From Sphingomonas sp. Leaf343 (lineage in GTDB: Bacteria > Pseudomonadota > Alphaproteobacteria > Sphingomonadales > Sphingomonadaceae): a stretch of 64,000 nt of DNA. The position numbers and the translations under genes are program-made. The notes under the pieces were generated by a model. That model searched no databases. It was not told the origin of the DNA and saw only the letters and a list, made by a program, of their open reading frames with translations. Positions 9,307 to 17,725 of the stretch are shown one piece after another; position 1 is the stretch's first letter; every line of letters begins with the position of its first letter. The DNA lies in NCBI RefSeq assembly GCF_001423765.1, contig NZ_LMPG01000011.1:248001-312000 (forward strand), written 5' to 3'.

Positions 9307-9695
9307 GCAAGACCGCGCTGATCGTCGAAGACGAGATTTTCGTCGCCCTGGATCTGGAGCGCATCCTGACGGATGCCGGCTACCGGGTCTGCGCGATCGC
9401 CGCGGATCGGCAGGAGGCCCTCGACGCCGCCCCTGAATGTGCCTTCGCCTTCGTCGACGTCAATCTTCGTGACGGCGCGACCGGACCCGATATCGCCCGC
9501 CGGATCGCGGCCGATTACGGCGTCAAGGTGGTGTTCGTGACCGCCAACCCAGCCCAGATCGGCGACAGCGATACGGCACTCGGTTTCGTCCGCAAGCCGT
9601 TCAGCGAAGCCGCGATCCTCGCCGCGGCGGCGATGGCAGCGGGCGAGACGATGGTCGCCAACGATCAGGTCCAGCCGCTCGCCAACGCGGGCTGA
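9303..9695 (+). CDS. Single-domain response regulator
   Basis: 130 residues, one receiver domain with no output domain. It carries the acidic pair in LIVEDEIFVALD, the phosphoacceptor aspartate in AFVDVNLRD, the threonine in VVFVTANPAQ and the conserved lysine in FVRKPFSE. The start overlaps the stop of the 16-codon ORF. It is convergent with an HWE-family histidine kinase 24 bp downstream; such receiver-only proteins are frequent partners of HWE kinases in alphaproteobacteria, so the two may form a signalling pair (inference). Confidence 0.88.
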   Translation: MSKTALIVEDEIFVALDLERILTDAGYRVCAIAADRQEALDAAPECAFAFVDVNLRDGATGPDIARRIAADYGVKVVFVTANPAQIGDSDTALGFVRKPFSEAAILAAAAMAAGETMVANDQVQPLANAG

Positions 9696-9719
9696 CGGCC
9701 TCAGAAGCCGTTTAAAATG

Positions 9720-11255
9720 TCATGAGCCCGGCTTGTCGCGACTGAGCGCGGCGGTCGGAATCTCGATCACGACGACCAGCCCCTCGGCCCGCCAATCTTT
9801 CTTCACCGTGCCGCCGAGCTGGCGCACGGCGCTGAGTTCGATCAACTGGCTGCCGAACCCGTGATGGACGCCGGGGTCGATCACCGCCGGCCCGCCCTGT
9901 TCGCACCATGTCATCACGACATGCTCGTCCCGGGCGTCGACGGTCACCACGACATGGCCCCCCTCGATCGACAGCGCGCCGTACTTCGTCGCGTTGGTGG
10001 CGAGTTCGTGGAACAGCAGGGCGAGCGGCGTGGCGGAGCGATCGTCGATCGTCACCATCGCGCCGTCCACCACGATCCGCTCCTCGTCCGCTCCGCTATA
10101 CGGGCTGAACAAATCCTGGAGCAGGCCGTGCAGGCTGTCCTGTCGCGAGGCCGGGCGCGACTGCGCGCTGTGCGGGCGGACGAAGTCGTGCGCGCGGCCG
10201 AGCGCCGTGATGCGCTGGCGCAGGTCCGTGGCGGCGGGGGCGAATTCCGGACGCGCGCGGGCGGCGAATCCGACCAGACCCGCGATCACCGCGAAGATGT
10301 TCTTGATCCGGTGCGACAGTTCCTGGCTGATGACCTCCCGCTCGTCGAGCGCCAGCTTCTGTTCGTGGATGTCGGTACAGGTGCCGAACCAGCGCGTGAT
10401 CCCGCCCTCCGCATCGCGGATCGGCAGCGCGCGACCCAGCACCCAGCGATAGGTGCCGTCGAAATGCTTCAGCCGGTATTCGATGTCGTACGGATTCCCG
10501 GTATCGAGACTGTGCCGCCACACCGACCACGCCCGATCCTGATCGTCGGGGTGGAACATGTCGTTCCACGCCTCGCCATCCGTGGACCCCTGCGGCACGC
10601 CGGTGAATTCATACCAGCGGGCGTTGTAATAATCGTGAAAACCATCCGGCAGCGTCGACCAGACCATTTGCGGCATCGTGTCGGCCAGCGTGCGGAACCG
10701 CTGCTCGCTATCCTGTAGCGCCTGCCGCGACAGCGCCTCCGCCTCGCCCTGCTCGCGCGAGGTGCGGCGATCGTCGAGCCGGGCCATCGCCGCCTTCGCC
10801 AGCAGGATCAGGCCCTCGCGCTGGAGCGGCGTCAGGCCGAGCGGGCGGGGCACCGTGTCGATGACGCAGACCGTGCCCAGCACGATGCCGTCAGACGAAA
10901 CCATCGGTACACCGGCATAGAAGCGGACGTTGAGATCGCCCGTCACCAGCGGATTGTCGGCGAAGCGCGCATCCTGCGTCGCGTCGGTCACCTCGAGCAG
11001 GTCCGGTCCGCCGAGCGCGTGCGCGCAGAACGAGATGTCGCTGGGCGTTCGATCCTGATCGATGCCGGTCCGGGCGAGGAATTGCTGATACTCCGCCTCG
11101 ACCAGCGTCACCAAGGCTACCGGTGCATCGCACAGCCGCGCCGCGAAGGCGACGATATCGTCCAGCGCACCCGCCTCGCGCAGGCCACCGGTGTCGTAGG
11201 ACGCGAGCACGCGCGTCCTGCGATCGTCACACAGGATGGATCGGTCGATGGTCAT
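9720..11255 (-). CDS. GAF-PAS HWE-family sensor histidine kinase
   Basis: 511 residues, no membrane segment, so a soluble sensor. A GAF domain spans about residues 28-160 (CDAPVALVTLV, ISFCAHALGG, RFYAGVPMVS), a PAS domain with PAC about 180-305 (NARWYEFTGVPQG), and the phospho-acceptor is His315 in QELSHRIKNIFAVI, the HWE/HisKA_2 pattern. The ATPase part has LLFHELATNATKYGAL and HGFGSQLIE. It starts 5 bp after the ssb stop. The GAF domain closely resembles the truncated gene at the right window end. The signal sensed is unknown; PAS and GAF allow light, redox or small ligands. Confidence 0.92.
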   Translation of the reverse strand: MTIDRSILCDDRRTRVLASYDTGGLREAGALDDIVAFAARLCDAPVALVTLVEAEYQQFLARTGIDQDRTPSDISFCAHALGGPDLLEVTDATQDARFADNPLVTGDLNVRFYAGVPMVSSDGIVLGTVCVIDTVPRPLGLTPLQREGLILLAKAAMARLDDRRTSREQGEAEALSRQALQDSEQRFRTLADTMPQMVWSTLPDGFHDYYNARWYEFTGVPQGSTDGEAWNDMFHPDDQDRAWSVWRHSLDTGNPYDIEYRLKHFDGTYRWVLGRALPIRDAEGGITRWFGTCTDIHEQKLALDEREVISQELSHRIKNIFAVIAGLVGFAARARPEFAPAATDLRQRITALGRAHDFVRPHSAQSRPASRQDSLHGLLQDLFSPYSGADEERIVVDGAMVTIDDRSATPLALLFHELATNATKYGALSIEGGHVVVTVDARDEHVVMTWCEQGGPAVIDPGVHHGFGSQLIELSAVRQLGGTVKKDWRAEGLVVVIEIPTAALSRDKPGS

Positions 11256-11260
11256 GCCGA

Positions 11261-11839
11261 TCAGAACGGCACGTCGTCGTCGAGATCGTCCGCGAAGCCG
11301 CCGCCCTGTCCGAAGCCGCCACCGCGAGCGCCGCCGCCACCGGACCCGCCACCGGCGCCACCGCCACCCGCGCCGCCCGAACGTCCGCCGCCATAGCCGC
11401 CGCCCGAAGACGCGCCACCGCCGCCGCCGCCCCAATCGTCGTCGCCGCCGCTACGGCCGCCGCCCCCGGCACCGCCCGCGCCGCCACCGGCGCCGTCGAG
11501 CATCGTCAGCACACTGTTGAAACCCTGCAGCGTGATTTCAGTCGAATAGCGATCCTGACCCTGCTGATCCTGCCACTTCCGCGTGGTCAGCGCGCCCTCG
11601 ATATAGACCTTCGATCCCTTGCGGAGATACTTCTCGGCTACATTGGCGAGGCCTTCGTTGAAGACCTTGACCGTGTGCCACTCGGTCTTCTCTTTGCGCT
11701 CGCCGGAATTGCGGTCCTTCCACGATTCCGATGTCGCGATACGCAGTTCGACGACCTTGCCGCCGTTCTGGAACGAGCGGCTTTCGGGGTCGCGCCCCAG
11801 ATTGCCGACCAGAATGACCTTGTTGACGCTGCCCGCCAT
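11261..11839 (-). CDS. ssb: Single-stranded DNA-binding protein
   Basis: 192 residues. Protects ssDNA in replication, repair and recombination. The N-terminal OB fold ([48 protein letters not shown]) covers about residues 1-110. A long, almost pure glycine-rich linker follows, and the acidic tip is DDDVPF, which recruits partner proteins. GAAGAAG precedes the ATG. It lies 12 bp after feoB and 5 bp before the HWE kinase on the same strand, an unusual setting for ssb. A promoter inside feoB is possible but not identified. Confidence 0.97.
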   Translation of the reverse strand: MAGSVNKVILVGNLGRDPESRSFQNGGKVVELRIATSESWKDRNSGERKEKTEWHTVKVFNEGLANVAEKYLRKGSKVYIEGALTTRKWQDQQGQDRYSTEITLQGFNSVLTMLDGAGGGAGGAGGGGRSGGDDDWGGGGGGASSGGGYGGGRSGGAGGGGAGGGSGGGGARGGGFGQGGGFADDLDDDVPF

Positions 11840-11851
11840 CTTCTTCCCTCG

Positions 11852-13705
11852 TCAGAGGCCGACGGCGACCGCCAGCCAGTATGTCGCGCCGGCCATGACA
11901 TAGGCGGCGACGAAAAGGTAGCCGACCATGAAGGCCGGCCACTTCCATCCGTTGGTTTCCCGTCGCGTCACGGCGATCGTCGAGATGCACTGCGGCGCGA
12001 ACACGAACCACATCAGGAACGCCAGCGCGGTCGGAAGGCTCCAGCGGCCTCGGAGCCGGTCGGAGATCGCACGCGTACCCGACTCGCCTTCCGCATCGTC
12101 GATCGCGTAGACGGTGCCGATCGCGGAGACCGCGACCTCGCGCGCGGCCATCGCGGGCAGCAGCGCCAAGGCGATGTCGCGGTTGAAGCCGATCGGGGCC
12201 ACGACCGTCTCGATGCCGTTGCCGATGCGGCCGGCGATCGAATAATCGACCGGGCTGACGGTGCTGCCCTCCGGAGGCTTGGGAAAGCTGAGCAGCAGCC
12301 ACAGCACGACGGTGGTCGCGGCGATGATCGTGCCGGCGCGCTTCAGGAAGATCATCGCGCGCGTCCACAGACCGATGCCGATATCCTGCCAGCGCGGCCA
12401 CTGGTATTTCGGCATCTCCATCATGAAGCCCGACGACGCGCCCTTCGTCACCGTGCGACGCAGCAGCAGCGCGGCGAAATAGGCGCCGGCGACCCCCATC
12501 ACGAGCAGGCCGAACATGACGAGCCCCTGAAGGCGCACGAACGGCAGCACCTGGATGTTGGGGATCATCGCACCGATGATGAGCGTATAGACCGGCCAGC
12601 GCGCGCTGCACGTCATCAGCGGCGCGATCAGGATCGTGGTCAGCCGGTCCTTCTCGTCCTCGATCGTCCGCGTCGCCATGATGCCGGGGACGGCGCAGGC
12701 GAAGCTCGACAGCAGCGGGATGAAGGCGCGGCCGGACAGGCCGACGGTCGCCATCAGCCGGTCCATCAGGAACGCGGCGCGGACCATGTAGCCCGATGCT
12801 TCGAGAACGAGGATGAAGAGGAACAGGATCAGGATTTGCGGCAGGAACACGATCACCGCGCCGACGCCCGCGATCAGGCCGTCGGTGACCAGCGACCGCC
12901 AGAAGCCGTCGGGCGCGGTGTCGCGGACCCAGCCCTCCAGCCCGCCGAACGCGACGTCGATCATGTCGGCCGGAGTCGCGGCCCAGGTGAACACCGCCTG
13001 GAACATCACGAACAGGATCGCCACCAGCAGCAGCGGCCCGACGACCGGATGCAGCGCCACCGCGTCCAGCCAGTGCGCCCAGCGGCGTGCGGGCGTCTCC
13101 GACACCGTCGCCGCGGTGGCGATCGCGCGGGCGCGGCGTTGCAGGACGACGATGCCTTCCTCGACGCGGTCGGCGACGGGCGCGGGCCGACCGTCCAGCA
13201 TCGGCGACAGCTTCGCGCGCAGATCGTCCAGCCCGCGGCGGCGCACCGCCACGGTCGGCACCACGGGCACGCCCAGCTCGCGCTCCAGCACGGCAGGGTC
13301 GAGGACGAGTCCGTCACGCTCCGCCAGATCGATCATGTTGAGCGCGACGATCACCGGACGGCCGAGCGCGATCAGTTGCAACGTGAAGCGCAGATGATTG
13401 TCGAGGTTGGCGGCGTCGACCACCACGATCAGGGCGTCGGGCAGGCGTTCGAACCCGCCGCGCCCCGTCACGACGTCGCGCGTGACGCGTTCGTCGGGAG
13501 ACGAGGGATCGAGGCTGTACGCGCCGGGCAGATCGACCAGCTCGATCGGCCGGCCATCGTCGAGCATCATGCGGCCCGAATGACGCTCCACCGTGACGCC
13601 GGGGTAATTGCCGACCTTTTGCCGCGCACCCGTCAGGGCGTTGAACAGCGCACTCTTGCCGGCATTGGGATTACCGACCAGCGCCACCAGCGGCGCGGCA
13701 TTCAC
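11852..13705 (-). CDS. feoB: Ferrous iron transporter FeoB
   Basis: 617 residues. GTP-gated Fe(II) uptake across the inner membrane. The N-terminal G domain has G1 GNPNAGKSALFNALTG, G3 DLPGAYSLDP and a G4-like ALNMID. The membrane part has the two Gate/core regions typical of FeoB (for example PLLSSFACAVPGIMATRTIE). The start is GTG at 13705 (NAAPLVALVGNP follows). feoA lies 21 bp upstream on the same strand, and a Fur-like site precedes feoA, so the pair is expected to be induced when iron is low. Confidence 0.97.
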   Translation of the reverse strand: MNAAPLVALVGNPNAGKSALFNALTGARQKVGNYPGVTVERHSGRMMLDDGRPIELVDLPGAYSLDPSSPDERVTRDVVTGRGGFERLPDALIVVVDAANLDNHLRFTLQLIALGRPVIVALNMIDLAERDGLVLDPAVLERELGVPVVPTVAVRRRGLDDLRAKLSPMLDGRPAPVADRVEEGIVVLQRRARAIATAATVSETPARRWAHWLDAVALHPVVGPLLLVAILFVMFQAVFTWAATPADMIDVAFGGLEGWVRDTAPDGFWRSLVTDGLIAGVGAVIVFLPQILILFLFILVLEASGYMVRAAFLMDRLMATVGLSGRAFIPLLSSFACAVPGIMATRTIEDEKDRLTTILIAPLMTCSARWPVYTLIIGAMIPNIQVLPFVRLQGLVMFGLLVMGVAGAYFAALLLRRTVTKGASSGFMMEMPKYQWPRWQDIGIGLWTRAMIFLKRAGTIIAATTVVLWLLLSFPKPPEGSTVSPVDYSIAGRIGNGIETVVAPIGFNRDIALALLPAMAAREVAVSAIGTVYAIDDAEGESGTRAISDRLRGRWSLPTALAFLMWFVFAPQCISTIAVTRRETNGWKWPAFMVGYLFVAAYVMAGATYWLAVAVGL

Positions 13706-13726
13706 CGGGCGATGTTCGATGGCTGG

Positions 13727-13978
13727 TCAGCCGGCGAGCGGCGCGACGTGGATGCTGGCGGCGACCGCGCGGCGCAACGCCACCGTCATCCGGCCGATCC
13801 GGCACGCGATCGGACCGCCGCCGATCGACGCGCGGTGCAGCACCTCCACCCGCACGCCCTCATCAAAGCCCAGTTCGCGCAGCCGCCGCGCCTCGGGATC
13901 GGCGAGGCGCGGCCAGTCGATCGCGGCGATCAACGCCCGGCGATGACGGGGGAGGGTGTCGAGGCGGTCGGGAACCAT
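13727..13978 (-). CDS. feoA: Ferrous iron transport protein FeoA
   Basis: 83 residues, an SH3-like cytoplasmic partner of FeoB. The core reads RRLRELGFDEGVRVEVLHRASIGG... followed by GPIACRIGRMTVALRR, which is the family pattern. ATG at 13978. The promoter region carries a Fur-like box 22 bp upstream of the start. Confidence 0.93.
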   Translation of the reverse strand: MVPDRLDTLPRHRRALIAAIDWPRLADPEARRLRELGFDEGVRVEVLHRASIGGGPIACRIGRMTVALRRAVAASIHVAPLAG

Positions 13979-13999
13979 GACTCGTCACATAGAAGGCCT

Positions 14000-14018
14000 G
14001 CGACTGATTATCAATAAC
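14000..14018 (-). promoter_or_regulatory. Fur-type iron box upstream of feoA
   Basis: Read on the minus strand the site has the core TTGATAATCA. By my count it matches the 19-bp Fur consensus (GATAATGATAATCATTATC) at 14 of 19 positions. It lies 22 bp before feoA and about 200 bp before the divergent heme dioxygenase gene, so Fur could affect both. Confidence 0.6.
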
Positions 14019-14216
14019 CTGCACCGGCCGGCGGGCTCCGGATCGACAGATGCGAAGGCCAATGCAGGAACAATATTGCGGAGCGTCCCCAAGCATCTAG
14101 CGTCATGGCGCATCGATAAACCTAGGAATCGGTCGAATATAGTTTGAATCCGGTGAGTCGCAGGATAGCCTGATTACAGTATTGATGTCGTCGACGCGGC
14201 GGGGGACGGGTTTGTC

Positions 14217-15830
14217 ATGGGCGGTTCTTTGGAAACTATGGCGCTAGAGGCGCTAACGGCTATTGTCGGTCACGGTGAAGTCAATGAATTGCTGATAAAT
14301 CGTATCGTCAACAGCGGTCGATCACGGCCGCACCCGTGGAGTACCCGCTACCCGTATATCTGCTGGACGGGATTGACCGATCGCAGTTTCAACGCCCGCC
14401 TGCTACCGGCGAAACCCTATCCCCCGGTGGAGGCGCTGGGCACGCGTAATCCGCCGATCGCCGAGGTGACGAAGCTGTTCGAGGCGGCACCGGCGGGCCA
14501 GCGGCTTTGTCCGAAGTCGACGTGCTTGTTCCCGGCGTTCGCGCAATATCTGACCGACGGGTTCATCCGCACGCAGATGACCAACGGCGCCGCGCCGGAA
14601 GATCGCCGTCGCACCACGTCCAATCACGAGATCGATCTCAGCCCGCTCTATGGCCGGACCGAGGCGCAGACCGGGGTACTGCGCCTGAAAAGCGCGGCCG
14701 CGGGGCAGCGTGGCCGCCTGAGGAGCCAGACCTTGCCGACCGGCGTGTTCCCGCGGCTGTTGTTCGACGTGCACGGCAATGTCGATCCGCTGTTCTGCGA
14801 CGACGCCGGGTTTCCGATCCTCGACATGCCGCTGGGCCTGGACCATGGCGGCAACCGGGCGACGATGTTCGCGGTCGGCGGCGACCGCGCCAACGCGACG
14901 CCGCAGGTGGCGATGATGAACACGCTGCTGCTGCGCGAACACAACCGGCTGGCGGGGAAGCTGGAGCAGGCGAACCCCGGCTGGGACGACGAGCGAGTCT
15001 TCCAGACCGCCCGCAACATCCTGATCGTGCTGTATATCAAGGTGGTGGTCGAGGATTACATCAACCACATCAACACGTCGGTCTTCAAATTCCGCAGCGA
15101 TCCCTCCGTCGCGTGGCACGCCCGCTGGAACAAGCCGAACTGGATGACCGCCGAGTTCAGCCTGCTGTACCGCTGGCATTCGTTGATCCCGGAGACGTTC
15201 GTCTGGTCGGGCGCATCGGTTCCGGGCGGTACGATGCTGCTCGACAATACGCGGCTGCTCGCGTCGGGACTCGCGGACGCCTTCGTCGCCGCATCCGCCA
15301 ATCCCGCGACCAGACTGGGACTGGGCAATACGGCGAGCTTCGTTCGCGGGTTCGAGGCGCGCGCACTGGCGCAGGCGCGGTCGAACGAGGTCGCTGGCTA
15401 TAACGACTATCGCAAGGCGATGGGCCTCGAGGCGGCGAAGTCGTTCGCGGACATCACCGGGACGTCGAAGGACCCGGCGGAACAGGCGCGGCGCACGGCG
15501 CTGGCCGCCGAACTGAAGCGGCTGTACGGCACCGTCGACAACGTCGAATATTATGTCGGCCTGTTCGCGGAGCCGTGCGAGAAGAACGGGCCGCTGCCCG
15601 AACTCATCATGGCGATGGTCGCGATGGACGCCTTTTCGCAGGCGCTGACCAATCCGCTGCTCAGCGAGCATGTCTGGGGCAACGCCGCCAACCGCCGCCT
15701 CGCCTTCACCGACATGGGCATCGCCGAGATCGAGGCGACGACGAAGCTGCGCGACATCCTGGTCCGCAATTCGACCGGCGTCGCCGATCGCTTCGTGGGC
15801 ATGACGCGGCCGGAATGGCGGCGCTCCTGA
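14217..15830 (+). CDS. Cyclooxygenase-like heme dioxygenase (animal heme peroxidase family)
   Basis: 537 residues. The chain follows prostaglandin H synthase from the distal histidine onward. Distal His137 lies in SNHEIDLSPLYG. LLLREHNRLAG, then DERVFQTARNILI follow. Tyr318 and proximal His321 lie in LLYRWHSLIPETF, the counterpart of the COX Tyr385/His388 motif. Ser474 in AFSQALTNPL sits where COX has the aspirin-acetylated serine. Spacings (137 to 318, 318 to 474) agree with COX. There is no signal peptide and no EGF module. The expected reaction is dioxygenation of a polyunsaturated fatty acid, but the substrate is inferred. GGGGGACGGG precedes the ATG. It diverges from feoAB. Confidence 0.9.
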   Translation: MGGSLETMALEALTAIVGHGEVNELLINRIVNSGRSRPHPWSTRYPYICWTGLTDRSFNARLLPAKPYPPVEALGTRNPPIAEVTKLFEAAPAGQRLCPKSTCLFPAFAQYLTDGFIRTQMTNGAAPEDRRRTTSNHEIDLSPLYGRTEAQTGVLRLKSAAAGQRGRLRSQTLPTGVFPRLLFDVHGNVDPLFCDDAGFPILDMPLGLDHGGNRATMFAVGGDRANATPQVAMMNTLLLREHNRLAGKLEQANPGWDDERVFQTARNILIVLYIKVVVEDYINHINTSVFKFRSDPSVAWHARWNKPNWMTAEFSLLYRWHSLIPETFVWSGASVPGGTMLLDNTRLLASGLADAFVAASANPATRLGLGNTASFVRGFEARALAQARSNEVAGYNDYRKAMGLEAAKSFADITGTSKDPAEQARRTALAAELKRLYGTVDNVEYYVGLFAEPCEKNGPLPELIMAMVAMDAFSQALTNPLLSEHVWGNAANRRLAFTDMGIAEIEATTKLRDILVRNSTGVADRFVGMTRPEWRRS

Positions 15831-15853
15831 CCGGGTTCAGGTCCCGGCCAAGA

Positions 15854-16567
15854 TCAGACCGCCGGATAGCGCAGCCGGCCGATGAAGCGGGACAGGCTGG
15901 GGCGGTGTTCGGTGCGCTTGAGGAAGCCGGCCTTGGCCTTTTCGAAGCGCATGATGCCGTCGATGCGGCGATCGAGGAACGCACGAGTGTCGGCATGGCC
16001 CTCGCTGTCGTCGTCCAGGAACACGGTCACCGTCGCGCCGTAGACGCCGAGCAGGATCGCGCGTTTCGTGTAGTGATTGTAATCGGTCGCGGTATCGCCC
16101 GCGAGCCGCCACATCGCATCGACGCTGCGCCAGCCGAGCTTCGCCGCCTCCGCCAGGTTCTGCGGCATGGCGAGGATCGTCAGCGCGCGGCGCAGCGCCT
16201 CCCGATCCGCGGCCATGATCGTCAGTCGCGCCTCCACCAGAGCGGCGATGCGGGCGCGGATCTTCATCGCGGCGAGCGTCGGGGGGGGCAGCATCTCCGC
16301 CATGCGCGCGTCGACCGAGGCGAACCACGCATCGATCATCCGCACCGCGCTGATCCCGCGATCACCGGCGAAGGCGAGCGTGGCGATATCGGGATCGACG
16401 CCCTCTCCCTCCGCCGCCATCGCCAGCGCGGCCTCGCTCCAGCCGTCGAACGCGGCGTTGGCGGCGATGGCGGGGGCCAGCACCAGCCGGAGTTCGTCCA
16501 ACGTCGGATCGGCGGGATCGGGCGTGGCGTCGGCCATATTATCGAGGGTGATCGGATCGGCGGTCAT
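15854..16567 (-). CDS. COQ9 family ubiquinone biosynthesis protein
   Basis: 237 residues, all-helical TetR-like fold without the DNA-binding role. COQ9 proteins bind lipid and assist the ubiquinone hydroxylation complex. The C-terminal signature WRSVDAMWRLAGDTATDYNH YTKR (split here) followed by YGATVTVFLDDDSE is characteristic. It overlaps the stop of the EamA permease gene as ATGA and ends convergently 23 bp from the heme dioxygenase gene. Confidence 0.9.
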   Translation of the reverse strand: MTADPITLDNMADATPDPADPTLDELRLVLAPAIAANAAFDGWSEAALAMAAEGEGVDPDIATLAFAGDRGISAVRMIDAWFASVDARMAEMLPPPTLAAMKIRARIAALVEARLTIMAADREALRRALTILAMPQNLAEAAKLGWRSVDAMWRLAGDTATDYNHYTKRAILLGVYGATVTVFLDDDSEGHADTRAFLDRRIDGIMRFEKAKAGFLKRTEHRPSLSRFIGRLRYPAV

Positions 16568-17670
16568 GGTCTGCTCCTCGGATGCTCCACATGATGGTTG
16601 CCGGGCTCCGGTGCAACCTCGGGGCGTGCAACCTCAGGGCGTACAACCTCGGGGCGCACAACCTCGGGGCGGCGGCGGACCAGGACGAGGGCGGCGGCGA
16701 CCATGCCGATGCCGATCCAGTCGATCATGCCCAATCGCTCGCCATAGATCACCCAGCCGATCGTCGCGGCGACGACCGGCTGGATCAGCAGCGTCAGGCC
16801 GACCATCAGCGGCGACGCCTTGCCCAGTGCGTAGATCATGCAGCCCTGACCCAGCACCTGACTGACCAGCGCCAGCCCGAGCAGCGGTCCCCATGCGTGG
16901 GGCAGGATCGTCTCGCGCAGGATCATCGCGAACAGCAGCAGCGGCAGGATGCTGGCGACCGTCGACAGCGCCAGCGCGGGCATCGGCGGCATCCGTTCGC
17001 GCACGCCGGCCATGATGATGAAGTATACGGCATAGAGAATGCCCGCCGTCAGGCACAGCGCGTCGCCCATCAGATTGGCGGGATCAAGCTCGTAGGAGCG
17101 GCCGAGCAGCAGCAGCGCGCCGGCCCCCGCCAGCAGCAGCGCGAAACCCTGGATACGGGTGGGCCAGGCGCGCGCGACGATGAAGCCGTAGAGCGGGAAG
17201 ATGAACGTCGCGCAATTGCCCAGCAGCGTCGCGTTGGCGAGTGTCGTTCCCATGATGCCGAGATGCCAGCTGCCGAGATCGCCCGCGAAGGCGATGCCGG
17301 CGAGGATCAGGATACCCCAGCGTTTCGGCCCCATCGATGGCGCGGCACGGGCATCCGCCGCGCCCCGGTCACGGCGGCCGGCGACCGCCAGCACGATCAG
17401 GACCGGCGCGGCGAGCGTGATGCGCCAAAAGCCGGCGGCGACGGGACCGGTATCCGCCATCCGCACGAACCACGGCCCGAACGCCAGCGCGACATTGCCG
17501 ATGACGAGCGCCAGAAACGCGATCGCGCCGCTCGCGACGGCTTCGGATCGTACGGGGGAGTCCGCGGGCGCAGAGGCGGCCACCGCGCCGTCCAGCGTCG
17601 CGATCGCCGCCACGCCCAGATCATCGCTTTTCAGGGCACCAGTTTTTCTTGGGCGGCGTGGCGCGAGCAT
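16564..17670 (-). CDS. DMT-superfamily permease (EamA)
   Basis: About 368 residues with ten predicted membrane spans in two EamA repeats (for example IAFLALVIGNVALAFGPWF, ALLLAGAGALLLLG, LLGLALVSQVLGQGCMIYAL, IGIGMVAAALVLV). A metabolite exporter of unknown substrate. The start MLAPRRPRKTG at 17670 gives a 45-residue non-membrane head; a later start is possible. The C-terminus ends in a 5-residue tandem repeat (RPEVV/RPEVA) coded by four 15-bp units. The stop overlaps the coq9-like start, so the two are probably co-translated. Confidence 0.88.
   Translation of the reverse strand: MLAPRRPRKTGALKSDDLGVAAIATLDGAVAASAPADSPVRSEAVASGAIAFLALVIGNVALAFGPWFVRMADTGPVAAGFWRITLAAPVLIVLAVAGRRDRGAADARAAPSMGPKRWGILILAGIAFAGDLGSWHLGIMGTTLANATLLGNCATFIFPLYGFIVARAWPTRIQGFALLLAGAGALLLLGRSYELDPANLMGDALCLTAGILYAVYFIIMAGVRERMPPMPALALSTVASILPLLLFAMILRETILPHAWGPLLGLALVSQVLGQGCMIYALGKASPLMVGLTLLIQPVVAATIGWVIYGERLGMIDWIGIGMVAAALVLVRRRPEVVRPEVVRPEVARPEVAPEPGNHHVEHPRSRP
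16611..16670. repeat. Four 15-bp tandem repeats in the permease 3' end
   Basis: Units beginning GTGCAACCTCGGGGC at 16611, 16626, 16641 and 16656, with one or two changes each. On the minus strand each codes five residues (RPEVV or RPEVA), so copy-number change keeps the frame. Confidence 0.9.
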
Positions 17671-17725
17671 GATGCGGTGTAGCGCCCTATCTGCGATCCC
17701 GACACCCGCAGGGACAGGAGTTTTC

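Noticed and set aside
11123..14017. Open plus-strand frame of 964 codons antisense to feoB and ssb
   Set aside because: It is the mirror of the high-GC coding strand; the translation is Arg/His/Asp-rich with no domain, while the minus strand holds clear FeoB, FeoA and SSB.
15854..16567. TetR-type transcription regulator next to the heme dioxygenase
   Set aside because: The C-terminal signature is that of COQ9, which has a TetR-like fold but no DNA-binding helix pattern here.
16611..16670. Short repeats as a CRISPR array
   Set aside because: Units are contiguous, without spacers, and lie in frame in a permease gene. No cas genes occur in the window.
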